The notes beneath the pieces were generated by a model that made no database searches, had not been told where the DNA came from, and saw only the letters and a program-made list of their open reading frames with translations. Below are positions 23,542 to 33,973 of a stretch of 64,000 nucleotides of DNA, piece by piece; position 1 is the stretch's first letter, and every line of letters begins with the position of its first letter. Source of the DNA: CAYNRA01 sp046293395 (GTDB taxonomy: Bacteria; Bacteroidota; Bacteroidia; Cytophagales; Spirosomataceae); NCBI GenBank assembly GCA_046293395.1, contig JBKBOU010000003.1:558001-622000 (forward strand), in the 5' to 3' direction. The translations under genes were made by a program, and so were the position numbers.

Positions 23542-25617
23542 ATGAAAAAGCTACTTACTTTACTTATATATATTTCTGTTTATATACCGCTCCAACTCGT
23601 AGCGCAAGAAACAGAAACGATATTCTCCCCTGACAAAAACCAAAAAGTAATTATAAAAAGAAACTCCTCCGGAGAGGTAACGTATCAGCTCTCGTACAAA
23701 GGGAAACCCGTTATTCAACCATCCAAGTTGGGCTTTCAACTGGCTAAGCCAAGTATTCAGCTCGAGAAATTCAAATGGGAAACTGCTGAACAAACAACTG
23801 TTCTTGAAGATTGGGAACCTGTTTGGGGAGAGCAAAGAAAAATACGAAATCATTATACACAAGCAATTATACAGCTTGAAACAGAGCAAACGGCGGTCAA
23901 AATCCAACTTATTTTTCGTGTATTTAATGACGGCGTTGGTTTTCGCTATGCATTTCCTACACAAAAGAATATAAAACATTTTATCGTAAAAGAGGAAAAT
24001 ACAGAATTTAACCAGGTAGCGAACCATACTGCTTTTTGGATTCCGGGTGACTACGATACCAACGAATATTTATACAATACAACCACTCTTTCAGAAATAA
24101 ATGCGTTCGAGGTAGCAAAAAAAGAGAAAGACATTGCCCTCCAATCACTCATTGGAGAAACGACAGTACAAACACCGCTTCTATTGAAAGGTAAAAATGG
24201 CTTGTATATCAATATACACGAAGCAGCATTGGTGAATTATCCAGTTATGCACCTGGATTTGAATAAAACCAATTATTCATTCAAAACACATCTTACACCC
24301 GATGCCGTAGGAAATAAAGCATACTTGCAAACTCCATTCAATACACCTTGGCGGACTATTCTTGTAAGTGACAAAGCAACCGAGTTACTCGCCTCAAAAA
24401 CAATTCTAAACTTGAACGAACCCTCAAAAATCCAGGATGTGTCTTGGATTAAACCACAAAAATTTATTGGGATGTGGTGGGAAATGCACGTTGGAAAATC
24501 CGATTGGGCAAAAGCAAGTGGCAAACACGGAGCAAATACAGAAAATGTGAAAAGATACATTGATTTTGCTGCCAAAAATGGTTTCGATGGCGTATTGGTA
24601 GAAGGCTGGAATGAGGGCTGGGAAGATTGGTTCGGAAACTGGAAAGAAAATGTATTCGACTTCGTGACTCCTTATTCAGATTACAACATCGAGGAATTAA
24701 CCCAATACGCAAAAACAAAAGGGGTCAAAATTATTATGCACCACGAAACGTCTGGCTCGGCAACAAACTACGAAAGACATCTAGATAACGCATTCTCGTT
24801 TATGAAGAAATATGAAATGAATACGGTCAAAACGGGATATGTAGGGAAAATTATCCCGCGTGGGGAGCATCACGACGGGCAGTGGATGGTCAATCATTAC
24901 GAAAGAGTTGCACAAAAAGCAGCTGAAAACCAAATTATGGTAGAAGCGCACGAACCCGCACATCCCACTGGTTTACACAGAACATACCCCAATTGGCTCG
25001 CAAATGAAGCCGCAAGAGGAAATGAATTTAATAATGCGCCAACATTAGGACTTGTTCCTGAACATGAAACCATTCTGCCTTTTACACGGCTCATGGGTGG
25101 ACCAATGGATTATACGCCCGGATTTTTTCATTTTCAGTTGAACCAATACGACACAACCCGCACGCAACGTGTCCGGACAACCCTCGCCAAACAACTTGCC
25201 TTGTACGTAACCATGTACAGCCCCTTGCAAATGGCAGGCGACTTTCCAGAAAATTTCGATAAATATCCAGATGCTTTTCAGTTCATACGAAATGTACCCG
25301 TAGATTGGGAACAAACCCATATTTTGGAAGCAGAGCCCGGTGACTACATCACTATTGCAAGGCAACAAAAAGGTACAACAAACTGGTTTATTGGTGGAAT
25401 TACGGATGAAAATCCACGAAGAACAACGTTGGATTTTGCATTTCTTCCAAATGATAAAACCTACCAAGCAACCATATATCAAGACGGGAAAAATGCCCAC
25501 TGGAATGCAAATCCAACCGCGTATCAAATACAAACACAAACGGTAAATTCCAATACAAAATTAGCGATGCAATTGGCAGCAGGAGGCGGCTTTGCTATTG
25601 AATTAATAGAAAAATAA
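23542..25617 (+). CDS. Glycoside hydrolase family 97 (SusB-like alpha-glucosidase), 691 aa
   Basis: A signal peptide (LLTLLIYISVYIPLQLVAQ) indicates periplasmic export. The three GH97 regions are present: N-terminal beta-supersandwich, (beta/alpha)8 catalytic barrel and C-terminal beta domain. Candidate catalytic glutamates are E402 (MHHETSG), E471 (VEAHEP) and E495 (RGNEFN). Their spacings of 69 and 24 residues equal those I recall for E439, E508 and E532 of Bacteroides thetaiotaomicron SusB, which places this enzyme in the inverting alpha-glucosidase branch rather than the retaining alpha-galactosidase branch. It would release glucose from imported alpha-glucan fragments. Confidence 0.95.
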   Translation: MKKLLTLLIYISVYIPLQLVAQETETIFSPDKNQKVIIKRNSSGEVTYQLSYKGKPVIQPSKLGFQLAKPSIQLEKFKWETAEQTTVLEDWEPVWGEQRKIRNHYTQAIIQLETEQTAVKIQLIFRVFNDGVGFRYAFPTQKNIKHFIVKEENTEFNQVANHTAFWIPGDYDTNEYLYNTTTLSEINAFEVAKKEKDIALQSLIGETTVQTPLLLKGKNGLYINIHEAALVNYPVMHLDLNKTNYSFKTHLTPDAVGNKAYLQTPFNTPWRTILVSDKATELLASKTILNLNEPSKIQDVSWIKPQKFIGMWWEMHVGKSDWAKASGKHGANTENVKRYIDFAAKNGFDGVLVEGWNEGWEDWFGNWKENVFDFVTPYSDYNIEELTQYAKTKGVKIIMHHETSGSATNYERHLDNAFSFMKKYEMNTVKTGYVGKIIPRGEHHDGQWMVNHYERVAQKAAENQIMVEAHEPAHPTGLHRTYPNWLANEAARGNEFNNAPTLGLVPEHETILPFTRLMGGPMDYTPGFFHFQLNQYDTTRTQRVRTTLAKQLALYVTMYSPLQMAGDFPENFDKYPDAFQFIRNVPVDWEQTHILEAEPGDYITIARQQKGTTNWFIGGITDENPRRTTLDFAFLPNDKTYQATIYQDGKNAHWNANPTAYQIQTQTVNSNTKLAMQLAAGGGFAIELIEK

Positions 25618-25635
25618 CCACCCTAATTACTACCT

Positions 25636-28600
25636 ATGATGAAAATAAAATTACACATACTCGTGCTCGTGGCCACTCTTGGGACACTACAACACTGTAC
25701 ACCTAAAGAAGAAACACTTTTTGAAAAGCTTGAAGCCAATGCCACAGGAATAGACTTCGTAAATGTTGTTCAGAATACGGAAGACTTCAATATTTTCAAT
25801 TACCGCAATTTCTATAACGGAGGCGGTGTAGCCATCGGAGATATTAATAACGACGGCCTTCCCGATATTTATTTCACCGCAAACATGGGGGAAAATAAGT
25901 TATATCTAAACAAAGGAAACATGACTTTTGAAGATATTACGAACAAAGCAGGCGTAGCAGAAGCACTCAAATGGAGTACGGGGGTTGTTATGGTGGACAT
26001 CAATCAGGACAATCTCCTTGATATTTACGTCTGCAATGCTGGATACCAAAAAGACAAAGGACAAGAAAACGCGCTCTTTATCAATAACGGAGACTTGACT
26101 TTTACCAATAAAGCAGCAGAATACGGACTTGACGACAACGGCTACTCTACTCATGCCGCCTTTTTTGATTATGACCTCGATGGAGACCTCGACATGTACT
26201 CCCTCAATAATAGCTTTATCCCTGTAAATACGCTTAATTATGCCAATAATAGAGATTTACGTGCCGAAGACTGGCCCGTCAAAGACTTTTTGAAAGGTGG
26301 TGGAGATAAATTGTTTCGCAACGATAACGGGAAATTCGTAGATGTAAGCAAAGAAACAGGCATCTACGGGAGCTTAATCGGATTTGGCTTGGGCGTGACT
26401 GTCGGTGATGTAAATAATGATAATTATCCGGACATCTATATTTCTAATGACTTTTTTGAACGTGACTATCTATACATAAATCAAAAAAATGGCACATTCA
26501 AAGAGGATTTGGAAAATAGAATGACGCATACCAGCTTCTCCTCCATGGGTGCTGATATGGCAGATATGAACAACGACGGGCATCCTGAAATCTTTGTAAC
26601 AGACATGCTCGCACGCGACGAAGAACGCCTAAAAACAACTACTTCTTTTGATAATCATTACGTCTATGAATTAAAAAAAGAAAAAGGTTTCTATCACCAA
26701 CTCATGCAAAATACGCTGCAACTCAATAACCAAGACGGAACCTTTACGGATGTCGCGTATCTTGGAAATGTGGCAGCCTCCGACTGGAGCTGGGGCGCTT
26801 TGCTTTTTGATGCTGATAACGATAAAAATACCGATATTTTTATCTGTAACGGCATTTACCACGATGTCATTGACCAAGATTTTATAGACTTCTTTGCCAA
26901 TGATGTCAATCAAAAAATGGTTCTATCTGGCGAAAAAGCAAAATTCGATAATATCATCAATAACATGCCTTCCCGCCCAATTGCCAATCTATTCTTTAAA
27001 AATAAAGGTCAATTATCCTTCGATGAGGTAGGAAAGGAAATGGGATTGGACGACGAGACGTTCTCCAATGGCGCAGCCTATGCGGATTTGGATAACGACG
27101 GCGACTTAGACCTCGTTGTGAACAACCTCAACCAACCTTGTGGTATTTATAAAAATAAAGCCAACGAAAGAAAAGAACGAAACAAATACCTTAAAATTCA
27201 ACTCAAAGGTGATTCCACAAATACCTTTGCCATCGGAGCGAAAGTACATGTTTTTATCGGAAATGAAATTCTTTCCAAACAATTACACCCAGCACGTGGG
27301 TTTCAGTCGAGTACAGAGTATCCCATGACTTTTGGCGTTGGTCAAGCAGAAAAAGTGGATTCTATCCAAATTATTTGGCCAAATCGCCAATATACAACCT
27401 ATAGAAACATCCAAACGGATTCTACATACAGCTGGAAGCAACAAGCCGGTCCCATCTATCCCGAATCCATCCTCTTGGCTTCTTCTTTATTTCAAACCTC
27501 GACTCTTGAACTCCCCAAACACCAAGAGAATGAGCACATTGATTATTACAATGAAAAAAACATTCCGATTATGCTCTCCAAAGAAGGCCCCAAAGTGGCT
27601 GTTGGCGATGTAAATAACGACGGAAAACACGATTTGTACGTCTGTGGTGCCGCAGGTCAAGCCGGACAAATGCTCATACAACAAACCAACGGAAAATTTC
27701 TACCAACCAACGAACGTCTTTTTGGCGTTTATACAGATTTTGAAGATACCGCCGCCTTATTCTTTGACATGGATAAAGACGGAGACCTTGACCTCTACGT
27801 CGGTTCGGGCGGCAATACCGCACCAACCAATGACCGTCTCTTAAACGACAGACTTTATGAGAATGACGGAAAAGGGAATTTCACCGCCGTCAGTAGAAAA
27901 CTTCCCCCAAATGGGTACAATACCTCTGTTGTTCGTGCCGCAGACTTTGACCAAGACGGAGACCTCGATTTGTTCGTCGGAAGTAGAAATACCTCCATGC
28001 AATACGGTGTAACCCCAGAAAGCTACTTGTTTGTCAATGATGGCAAAGGGAATTTTACCAATAAAACCGAACAAATTGCGCCAGATTTACAACGAATCGG
28101 GATGGTACGCGATGCGCAGTGGACACAATTAGTCGGTGATAAAAAACCAGAATTGGTGGTTGTCGGTGATTGGATGGCTCCTCAAATTTTTACGTTTGAT
28201 GGAAAAAAATTAAATCCAACATCCAGCGAACTCGCAGAAATGTACGGATTTTGGGGAAGTGTAGTGGCGGAAGACATCAACCAAGATGGTTTTACAGATT
28301 TAATCCTTGGAAATATAGGTGAAAATTTTGCGCTCCGTGCCGACCAAGAAAATCCTTTGAAAATTTGGGTTGCTGATTTTGACGAAAACTCCATCGTCGA
28401 TAAAATAATAACTAAATCTATTCAAGGTGAGGATGTCCCTGTCTTTCTCAAACGTGAAATGATGGAGCAATTTCCTTTCTTAAAAACCCAAAATTTAAAA
28501 CACAGCGAATACGCCAAACGTACCATCCAAGACTTATTCAAAAGCTCTATTTTGGATAAAGCGGAACAAAGAAAAGTTAACTTTTTAGCCTCTGGTATTG

Positions 28601-28959
28601 CCTATAACCAAGGAAATGGTACTTTCAAATTTGAAAAACTACCCATTCAAGCGCAGTTTTCATGTATGAATGCCATTCAGGTTCTAGATATCAACGGCGA
28701 TGCGAAAAAAGACCTTGTCTATGGCGGGAATTACACGCATTTTATTCCGCAATTTGGGCGACTTGATGGCAACCGAGGCGGTGCATTTATTCAGGATAAA
28801 CAAAATAACTGGACGTGGCTTTCTCCCCAAAAATCGGGGATTCAATGGACAGGAGAAATTAGAGATATTCAAAAAATCACTATTGGAACAACCCCTACTC
28901 TCCTATTTGTGCGCAATAACGATACGCCGATTTCCTTTATCCCAACGACAAAAAAATGA
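25636..28959 (+). CDS. CRTAC1-like FG-GAP/VCBS repeat lipoprotein with ASPIC/UnbV domain, copy 1 (1107 aa)
   Basis: A lipoprotein signal (LGTLQHC) precedes many FG-GAP/VCBS blades with Ca-binding loops of the type D-x-N-x-D-G-x-x-D (GDINNDGLPDIY, VDINQDNLLDIY, ADLDNDGDLDLV, ADFDQDGDLDLF). A central ASPIC/UnbV segment (AIGAKVHVFIGNEIL with LHPARGFQSSTEYPMTFGVG) separates two seven-bladed-like halves. The protein is anchored at the outer membrane or surface. Similar genes often sit behind SusC/SusD pairs in Cytophagales; their function is undetermined. Its stop codon overlaps the start of copy 2 by four bases. Confidence 0.92.
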   Translation: MMKIKLHILVLVATLGTLQHCTPKEETLFEKLEANATGIDFVNVVQNTEDFNIFNYRNFYNGGGVAIGDINNDGLPDIYFTANMGENKLYLNKGNMTFEDITNKAGVAEALKWSTGVVMVDINQDNLLDIYVCNAGYQKDKGQENALFINNGDLTFTNKAAEYGLDDNGYSTHAAFFDYDLDGDLDMYSLNNSFIPVNTLNYANNRDLRAEDWPVKDFLKGGGDKLFRNDNGKFVDVSKETGIYGSLIGFGLGVTVGDVNNDNYPDIYISNDFFERDYLYINQKNGTFKEDLENRMTHTSFSSMGADMADMNNDGHPEIFVTDMLARDEERLKTTTSFDNHYVYELKKEKGFYHQLMQNTLQLNNQDGTFTDVAYLGNVAASDWSWGALLFDADNDKNTDIFICNGIYHDVIDQDFIDFFANDVNQKMVLSGEKAKFDNIINNMPSRPIANLFFKNKGQLSFDEVGKEMGLDDETFSNGAAYADLDNDGDLDLVVNNLNQPCGIYKNKANERKERNKYLKIQLKGDSTNTFAIGAKVHVFIGNEILSKQLHPARGFQSSTEYPMTFGVGQAEKVDSIQIIWPNRQYTTYRNIQTDSTYSWKQQAGPIYPESILLASSLFQTSTLELPKHQENEHIDYYNEKNIPIMLSKEGPKVAVGDVNNDGKHDLYVCGAAGQAGQMLIQQTNGKFLPTNERLFGVYTDFEDTAALFFDMDKDGDLDLYVGSGGNTAPTNDRLLNDRLYENDGKGNFTAVSRKLPPNGYNTSVVRAADFDQDGDLDLFVGSRNTSMQYGVTPESYLFVNDGKGNFTNKTEQIAPDLQRIGMVRDAQWTQLVGDKKPELVVVGDWMAPQIFTFDGKKLNPTSSELAEMYGFWGSVVAEDINQDGFTDLILGNIGENFALRADQENPLKIWVADFDENSIVDKIITKSIQGEDVPVFLKREMMEQFPFLKTQNLKHSEYAKRTIQDLFKSSILDKAEQRKVNFLASGIAYNQGNGTFKFEKLPIQAQFSCMNAIQVLDINGDAKKDLVYGGNYTHFIPQFGRLDGNRGGAFIQDKQNNWTWLSPQKSGIQWTGEIRDIQKITIGTTPTLLFVRNNDTPISFIPTTKK

Positions 28960-31900
28960 GAAATACAACGAAATATCTTTTCTTATCGCTCTGTATCTGG
29001 ACTCTCGTTTCCTGCCAACAAAGCAAGGAAAATAAAATGATTTTTAAGGTTCTAAATGCAGATAGAACAGGCGTTGATTTTGTCAATACCGTCACCCCAA
29101 CCAAAGACCTCAATATTTTTTCGTACATGTATTTCTACAATGGCGGAGGAACGGCAGCAGGTGACTTGAACAAAGATGGATTCATTGACCTCATTTTTAC
29201 CGCAAATTTGGGCGAAAACAAAATTTATCTCAATAAAGGTGACTTAAAATTTGAGGACATCACGCAAAAATCAAATTTTACATCGGATACCGGCTGGTCA
29301 AACGGTATTTCTTTGGTAGATATTAACCAAGACGGACTGTTAGATATTTACGTCAGCCAAGTAGGAAATTATCTTTCGCTAAAAGGGCATAATTTACTTT
29401 TCGTATGCAAGAAAATCGAAAATTCAATTCCTATTTATGAGGAAAAGTCCGCTGAGTACGGGCTGAATCTCGTTGGGTTCGGGACACAAGCTGTTTTCTT
29501 TGACGCAGATTTAGATGGAGATTTGGACTTTTTCCAATTAAACCATTCGGTACATGCCAACGGAACATTTGGTAAAAGAGACGATTTCTTAGACACATTC
29601 CATCCACTTGCTGGTGATCGTTTTTTTGAAAATGTAGAAGGTAAATATCTGGAAAAAACGAAAGAATCCGGGATTCACAGCTCTGCGTTAGGGTACGGGC
29701 TTGGTGTTGGTATCGGTGATGTTAACTTTGACGGATACCCAGATTTGTATATTGGCAATGATTTTCATGAAAATGACTACCTGTACATCAATCAAAAAAA
29801 CAAACGTTTCAAGGATGAAATAGGAACGCGCATCAAACACACCAGTCGGTTTTCGATGGGAATTGATGTGGCGGATGTTAATAATGACGCTCTACCCGAA
29901 ATAATCTCATTGGATATGCTTCCTTATGACCCCAATATTCTGAAAAGGTCCGAGGGCGAAGACGCGTACTACAATTTTAAGTTTAAACTTCAGATGGGCT
30001 ATAATGTCCAATTTGCGCGCAATAATTTGCAGTTAAACCAAGGAGATGGCTATTTTAGTGAAGTGGGTTTATTTGCTGGCATTCATGCCACAGATTGGTC
30101 ATGGTCATCGCTGTTTTTAGACTTTGACAACGATGGTTTGAAAGACTTATTCATCTCGAATGGGATAAATAAACGCATGAACGACATTGATTACATCAAT
30201 TATGTATCCAACGACGATATTCAAAAAAGAATCAATGACAAAACATTTGATGAATCGGATATTTCTCTCGTTGATTTATTGCCCGAAGTAAAAATCCCGA
30301 ATAAGTTTTTCAATAATAAAGGAGACGTATCTTTTGAGGAAAGTACAGAAAATGTAGAAAATCAAGTCCCTTCCTACTCCAATGGAGCTATTTATGCTGA
30401 TTTGGACAAAGATGGCGACCTCGACATTGTCACCAATAATATAAATGCGCCTGCCTTTATTTATGAAAATACGACGCAAAAAAATACCAATAAATACCTC
30501 CAAATTTCATTGGTTGGTAGTGACAAAAATCGTCAAGCAATTGGGGCAAAGGTTATTGTTTGCCAAGCGAATAGTTTGCAGTTACAAGAAAAATTCCCTG
30601 TCAGAGGTTTCCAATCCTCCAGCGAGATACCTCTCCATTTTGGTTTGGGGAAATCGCGAAAAATAGATTCATTGTTGATTATTTGGCCGGATAATTCGTA
30701 CGAAAAAATCATTCCAGATAGTTCGTCCAATCAACTTACGCTTACCTACAAAAAGGGACTTCCACCGTTCGATTATACCAATTGGAAAAAGAAATCTTTG
30801 CACCAAATACCCGCACAAGATATTACAGAACAAGTAGGGCTTTTGGTAAAGCATGAAGAAAATAAGTTCAATGAATTTGACCGCGAGGCGCTTATTCCGT
30901 CGATGTTATCAACAGCAGGGCCTGTTTTTGCCGTGGCAGATATAAACGGAGACGGACTAGAAGACATCTTTATGGGAAGTGCAAAATGGCAAAAATCACG
31001 TTTATACGCACAAACACAACAAGGAAAGTTTCAGGAAATCCCTTCGCCTAGCTTAGCTGCGGATAGTACATTCGAAGATACGTATGCTCTGTGGCTAGAC
31101 GTTAACGGCGATAAAACCCTCGACCTGATTGTCGCGAGCGGTGGCAACGAATATTACGGAAAAACAGGTTGGCTCTCTCCTCGTGTTTATCTCAATGACG
31201 GAAAAGGGCAACTGACCAAAAAAGGAGACGCGTTTCAACAGATATTCTTAACGGCATCTGTCATTGTTCCGTGGGATGCCGATAATGACGGACAGCCCGA
31301 GTTATTCGTTGGAGCGCGTGGAGAAGCATGGGCGTATGGCGAAATTCCAACGTCGTATTTACTCAAAAACGATGGAACGGGTCGTTTCCGTGATGTTACG
31401 CAGCAACTCGCGCCAGAATTACGGAAAGTAGGACTTGTAAAAGATGCGAAAGTCGTCAAATTAGACAAAAATAACCCTGCGTCTCTCCTTCTCGCCTTGG
31501 AATGGGATGGAATCGTTGCTTTTGAACCAACAAAAAATAAGAAAGAGATAAAGAAAAATTATCTGACGGAACGCAAAGGTTGGTGGAATTTTATCTACGC
31601 CACAGACCTCAATCAAGACGGAAATATTGACTTATTACTCGGTAATCTCGGAAAAAACAGCCGTCTAAAAGCCTCCCTAGATAAACCAATTCGCATGTAT
31701 GTCGATGATTATGACGAGAACGGACGAATTGAACAAATTTTAACCTATCATTTGCAAGATAGAGAAGTCCTTTTTGCAGATAAACGGGAGATTGAGAAAC
31801 AATTACCCTACGTCAAAAAAGCATTTACCTACGCCAAGGATTTTTCAGAAGCTGATTTTAAGTCGATATTAGGTGATGGAAAAATAGCTAATGCGACGCT

Positions 31901-32258
31901 ATTCTCGGCAGATTTCTTAGAAAATGCGTGGTTAAAAAACGATGGAAAGGGTTCGTTCCAATTGGAAGTTCTCCCAGCAGAATGGCAGCATACGTCTTTT
32001 CATGCAGCAGCACAAATCAATGCAAACCAGTGGCTGATGGGTGGTAATTTCTACGATTGTAATATCCAAATGGGGCTCTACGATGCAGACTATGGAAGTG
32101 TTCTTCAAATTGACAAAAATAAAAGAATGACCAAGAATCGAATTGGTCAATTGCAAATACAAGGACAAATACGCGGCATCTACCCGATAACTATCCAAGG
32201 CAAAAAATCCTTTATTTTAGCTAAAAATAACGATTTCGTGCAAGTTTTGACTTTTTAA
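28956..32258 (+). CDS. CRTAC1-like FG-GAP/VCBS repeat lipoprotein with ASPIC/UnbV domain, copy 2 (1100 aa)
   Basis: The start overlaps the end of copy 1 (ATGA), so translation is probably coupled. The domain order repeats copy 1: lipobox LVSC, D-x-N-x-D-G loops (GDLNKDGFIDLI, VDINQDGLLDIY, ADLDKDGDLDIV), a UnbV segment (AIGAKVIVCQANSLQ with FPVRGFQSSSEIPLHFGLG), then a second set of blades. The two proteins align along their full length but differ widely, so the duplication is old or both were acquired together. It may form a complex with copy 1. Function unknown. Confidence 0.92.
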   Translation: MRNTTKYLFLSLCIWTLVSCQQSKENKMIFKVLNADRTGVDFVNTVTPTKDLNIFSYMYFYNGGGTAAGDLNKDGFIDLIFTANLGENKIYLNKGDLKFEDITQKSNFTSDTGWSNGISLVDINQDGLLDIYVSQVGNYLSLKGHNLLFVCKKIENSIPIYEEKSAEYGLNLVGFGTQAVFFDADLDGDLDFFQLNHSVHANGTFGKRDDFLDTFHPLAGDRFFENVEGKYLEKTKESGIHSSALGYGLGVGIGDVNFDGYPDLYIGNDFHENDYLYINQKNKRFKDEIGTRIKHTSRFSMGIDVADVNNDALPEIISLDMLPYDPNILKRSEGEDAYYNFKFKLQMGYNVQFARNNLQLNQGDGYFSEVGLFAGIHATDWSWSSLFLDFDNDGLKDLFISNGINKRMNDIDYINYVSNDDIQKRINDKTFDESDISLVDLLPEVKIPNKFFNNKGDVSFEESTENVENQVPSYSNGAIYADLDKDGDLDIVTNNINAPAFIYENTTQKNTNKYLQISLVGSDKNRQAIGAKVIVCQANSLQLQEKFPVRGFQSSSEIPLHFGLGKSRKIDSLLIIWPDNSYEKIIPDSSSNQLTLTYKKGLPPFDYTNWKKKSLHQIPAQDITEQVGLLVKHEENKFNEFDREALIPSMLSTAGPVFAVADINGDGLEDIFMGSAKWQKSRLYAQTQQGKFQEIPSPSLAADSTFEDTYALWLDVNGDKTLDLIVASGGNEYYGKTGWLSPRVYLNDGKGQLTKKGDAFQQIFLTASVIVPWDADNDGQPELFVGARGEAWAYGEIPTSYLLKNDGTGRFRDVTQQLAPELRKVGLVKDAKVVKLDKNNPASLLLALEWDGIVAFEPTKNKKEIKKNYLTERKGWWNFIYATDLNQDGNIDLLLGNLGKNSRLKASLDKPIRMYVDDYDENGRIEQILTYHLQDREVLFADKREIEKQLPYVKKAFTYAKDFSEADFKSILGDGKIANATLFSADFLENAWLKNDGKGSFQLEVLPAEWQHTSFHAAAQINANQWLMGGNFYDCNIQMGLYDADYGSVLQIDKNKRMTKNRIGQLQIQGQIRGIYPITIQGKKSFILAKNNDFVQVLTF

Positions 32259-32261
32259 TGA

Positions 32262-32306
32262 CAAAATCCCTCCTCTCACATTTCACAGTAAAAGGAGGGA
32301 TTTTTG
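32262..32306. terminator. Bidirectional terminator closing the Sus-like locus
   Basis: AAAATCCCTCCT (32263-32274) pairs with AGGAGGGATTTT (32293-32304) around an 18-base loop and is followed by TGCTTCTC. It lies between the second FG-GAP gene and the convergent cysS gene, with A/T flanks on both sides. Confidence 0.75.
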
Positions 32307-32312
32307 CTTCTC

Positions 32313-33803
32313 TTATTCTTCCCAAGCCCAATCAATTCGGTGCTTTAAGTCTTTGATAACCATGCCATTGTTTTTGAAATAAGCACGAATCTGATCTACT
32401 TTATCGTATTGCTGCGCTAATTTATATTCTTTGTAAAGTTCCAACATGCCAGCTAGAACGGACGCATCACTGTCATTTTTCTCTTCTTTCAATCCTAAAA
32501 TATCCTCGATAAAAACGGAGAACAAACGAACCAATTCTGAGAAGGTTTCTTCACCAAGTGCAGCAGGTTTTAATTGATTCATGTAAATCATGTTGATGTA
32601 TTTCAACAAGGTAAACAATTGTGCAATCGCTACTGCCGTATTCAAATCATCGTTCATGGCTTCATAAAAAGTCTGGATAGCTTTTTCAATATCGGCTTTT
32701 TTCTTCTCGTCGATTACTACTTCATTATCCGGTTCAAAAACCAATGTTTTCGACATACGAAGACCGTTTATCAAACGTCTAAATGCTTTCTGTGAACCTT
32801 TTAACGCCTCATTTGAAAAATCGAGTGTACTCCGGTATTGGGATTGCAACATAAAAAACCGGACGGTCATCGGGCTATATGCTTGCTCTAATAAAGGGTG
32901 ACTACCCGCAAATAACTCGGACGGTAAAAAGCTGTTTCCAAGCGACTTAGACATTTTCTGCCCATTCACGGTCAACATATTGGAGTGCATCCAATACCGA
33001 ACGGGCTCCACGCCAGTCAAAGCTGTTCCCTGTGCAATTTCACATTCGTGGTGCGGGAATTTCAAATCCATTCCTCCACCATGAATATCGAATTGTTTCC
33101 CTAAATACTTGGTACTCATGCACGTACATTCCAAGTGCCAGCCCGGAAACCCTTTTCCCCAAGGGCTATTCCATTGCATGATATGTTCGGGTGCGGCACG
33201 TTTCCAGATGGCAAAATCCAATGGATTTCGCTTCTCCGCTTGCCCATCTAATTCCCGTGTTTCATTCAATAAATCTTCTAAAATCCTGCCCGATAATTTG
33301 CCATATCCGTGACCTAATTCATTGTATTTATGAATATCAAAGTAAACGGAACCATTTGCCTCGTATGCCAATCCTTTTTCTATTAAATCCTGAACGGCTT
33401 CTATTTGCTCTACCATGTGGCCTGTGGCAGTGGGCTCTATACTTGGTGGCAAAAAGTTAAATTGATTCAATACATCGTGGAAATCATTCGTATAACGCTG
33501 TACAATTTCCATAGGCTCCAACTTTTCTAGTTTAGCCATTTTCCCGATTTTATCCTCGCCTTCATCTCCATCACCAACTAGATGCCCAACGTCTGTGATA
33601 TTCCGAACATACCGAACTTTGTAGCCGATATGCGTCATGTAACGGTATAAAACATCAAAAGTGAGAAATGTCCGTACATTGCCTAGATGCACGTAATTAT
33701 AGACGGTTGGGCCGCAAACATACATGCCTACATGGCCAGGAACAAGGGAAGTAAAAAGTTCTTTTTGACGCGTTAATGTATTGTAAATCCGTAAAGGTTG
33801 CAT
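32313..33803 (-). CDS. cysS: Cysteinyl-tRNA synthetase, 496 aa
   Basis: Class I synthetase signatures are present: the first zinc-binding cysteine with CGPTVYN, the HIGH variant YVHLGN, the WHLECTCM zinc region (about residue 225) and KMSKSLGNS. A C-terminal DALR-like helical domain completes the protein. It charges tRNA-Cys. An exact -7 box (TATTTTTG on the minus strand, plus 33824-33831) stands about 20 bases before the start. No anomaly seen. Confidence 0.97.
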   Translation of the reverse strand: MQPLRIYNTLTRQKELFTSLVPGHVGMYVCGPTVYNYVHLGNVRTFLTFDVLYRYMTHIGYKVRYVRNITDVGHLVGDGDEGEDKIGKMAKLEKLEPMEIVQRYTNDFHDVLNQFNFLPPSIEPTATGHMVEQIEAVQDLIEKGLAYEANGSVYFDIHKYNELGHGYGKLSGRILEDLLNETRELDGQAEKRNPLDFAIWKRAAPEHIMQWNSPWGKGFPGWHLECTCMSTKYLGKQFDIHGGGMDLKFPHHECEIAQGTALTGVEPVRYWMHSNMLTVNGQKMSKSLGNSFLPSELFAGSHPLLEQAYSPMTVRFFMLQSQYRSTLDFSNEALKGSQKAFRRLINGLRMSKTLVFEPDNEVVIDEKKKADIEKAIQTFYEAMNDDLNTAVAIAQLFTLLKYINMIYMNQLKPAALGEETFSELVRLFSVFIEDILGLKEEKNDSDASVLAGMLELYKEYKLAQQYDKVDQIRAYFKNNGMVIKDLKHRIDWAWEE

Positions 33804-33973
33804 GAACTTGCTAATTATTTGAACAAAAATAGGTCATTCTTATCAAAACCGAAGAAGTTACTACAAAGTTTCTTCCACTCAAAACAGACGGAAAGCACGG
33901 TCAATATTTGTTTACCCCATCCAAAACAACGAACTTTGGCTCAATTATCCTCACAAATAATGCAGTATAACAA

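Noticed and set aside
23560..24027. 155-codon minus-strand frame over the GH97 gene
   Set aside because: It is an antisense frame with implausible composition (many Phe, Tyr and Cys) and no family features; the plus-strand GH97 gene explains the region.
25636..32258. Possible assembly duplication of the FG-GAP genes
   Set aside because: The two copies are diverged throughout at the protein level and differ at the ends, so they are true paralogues.
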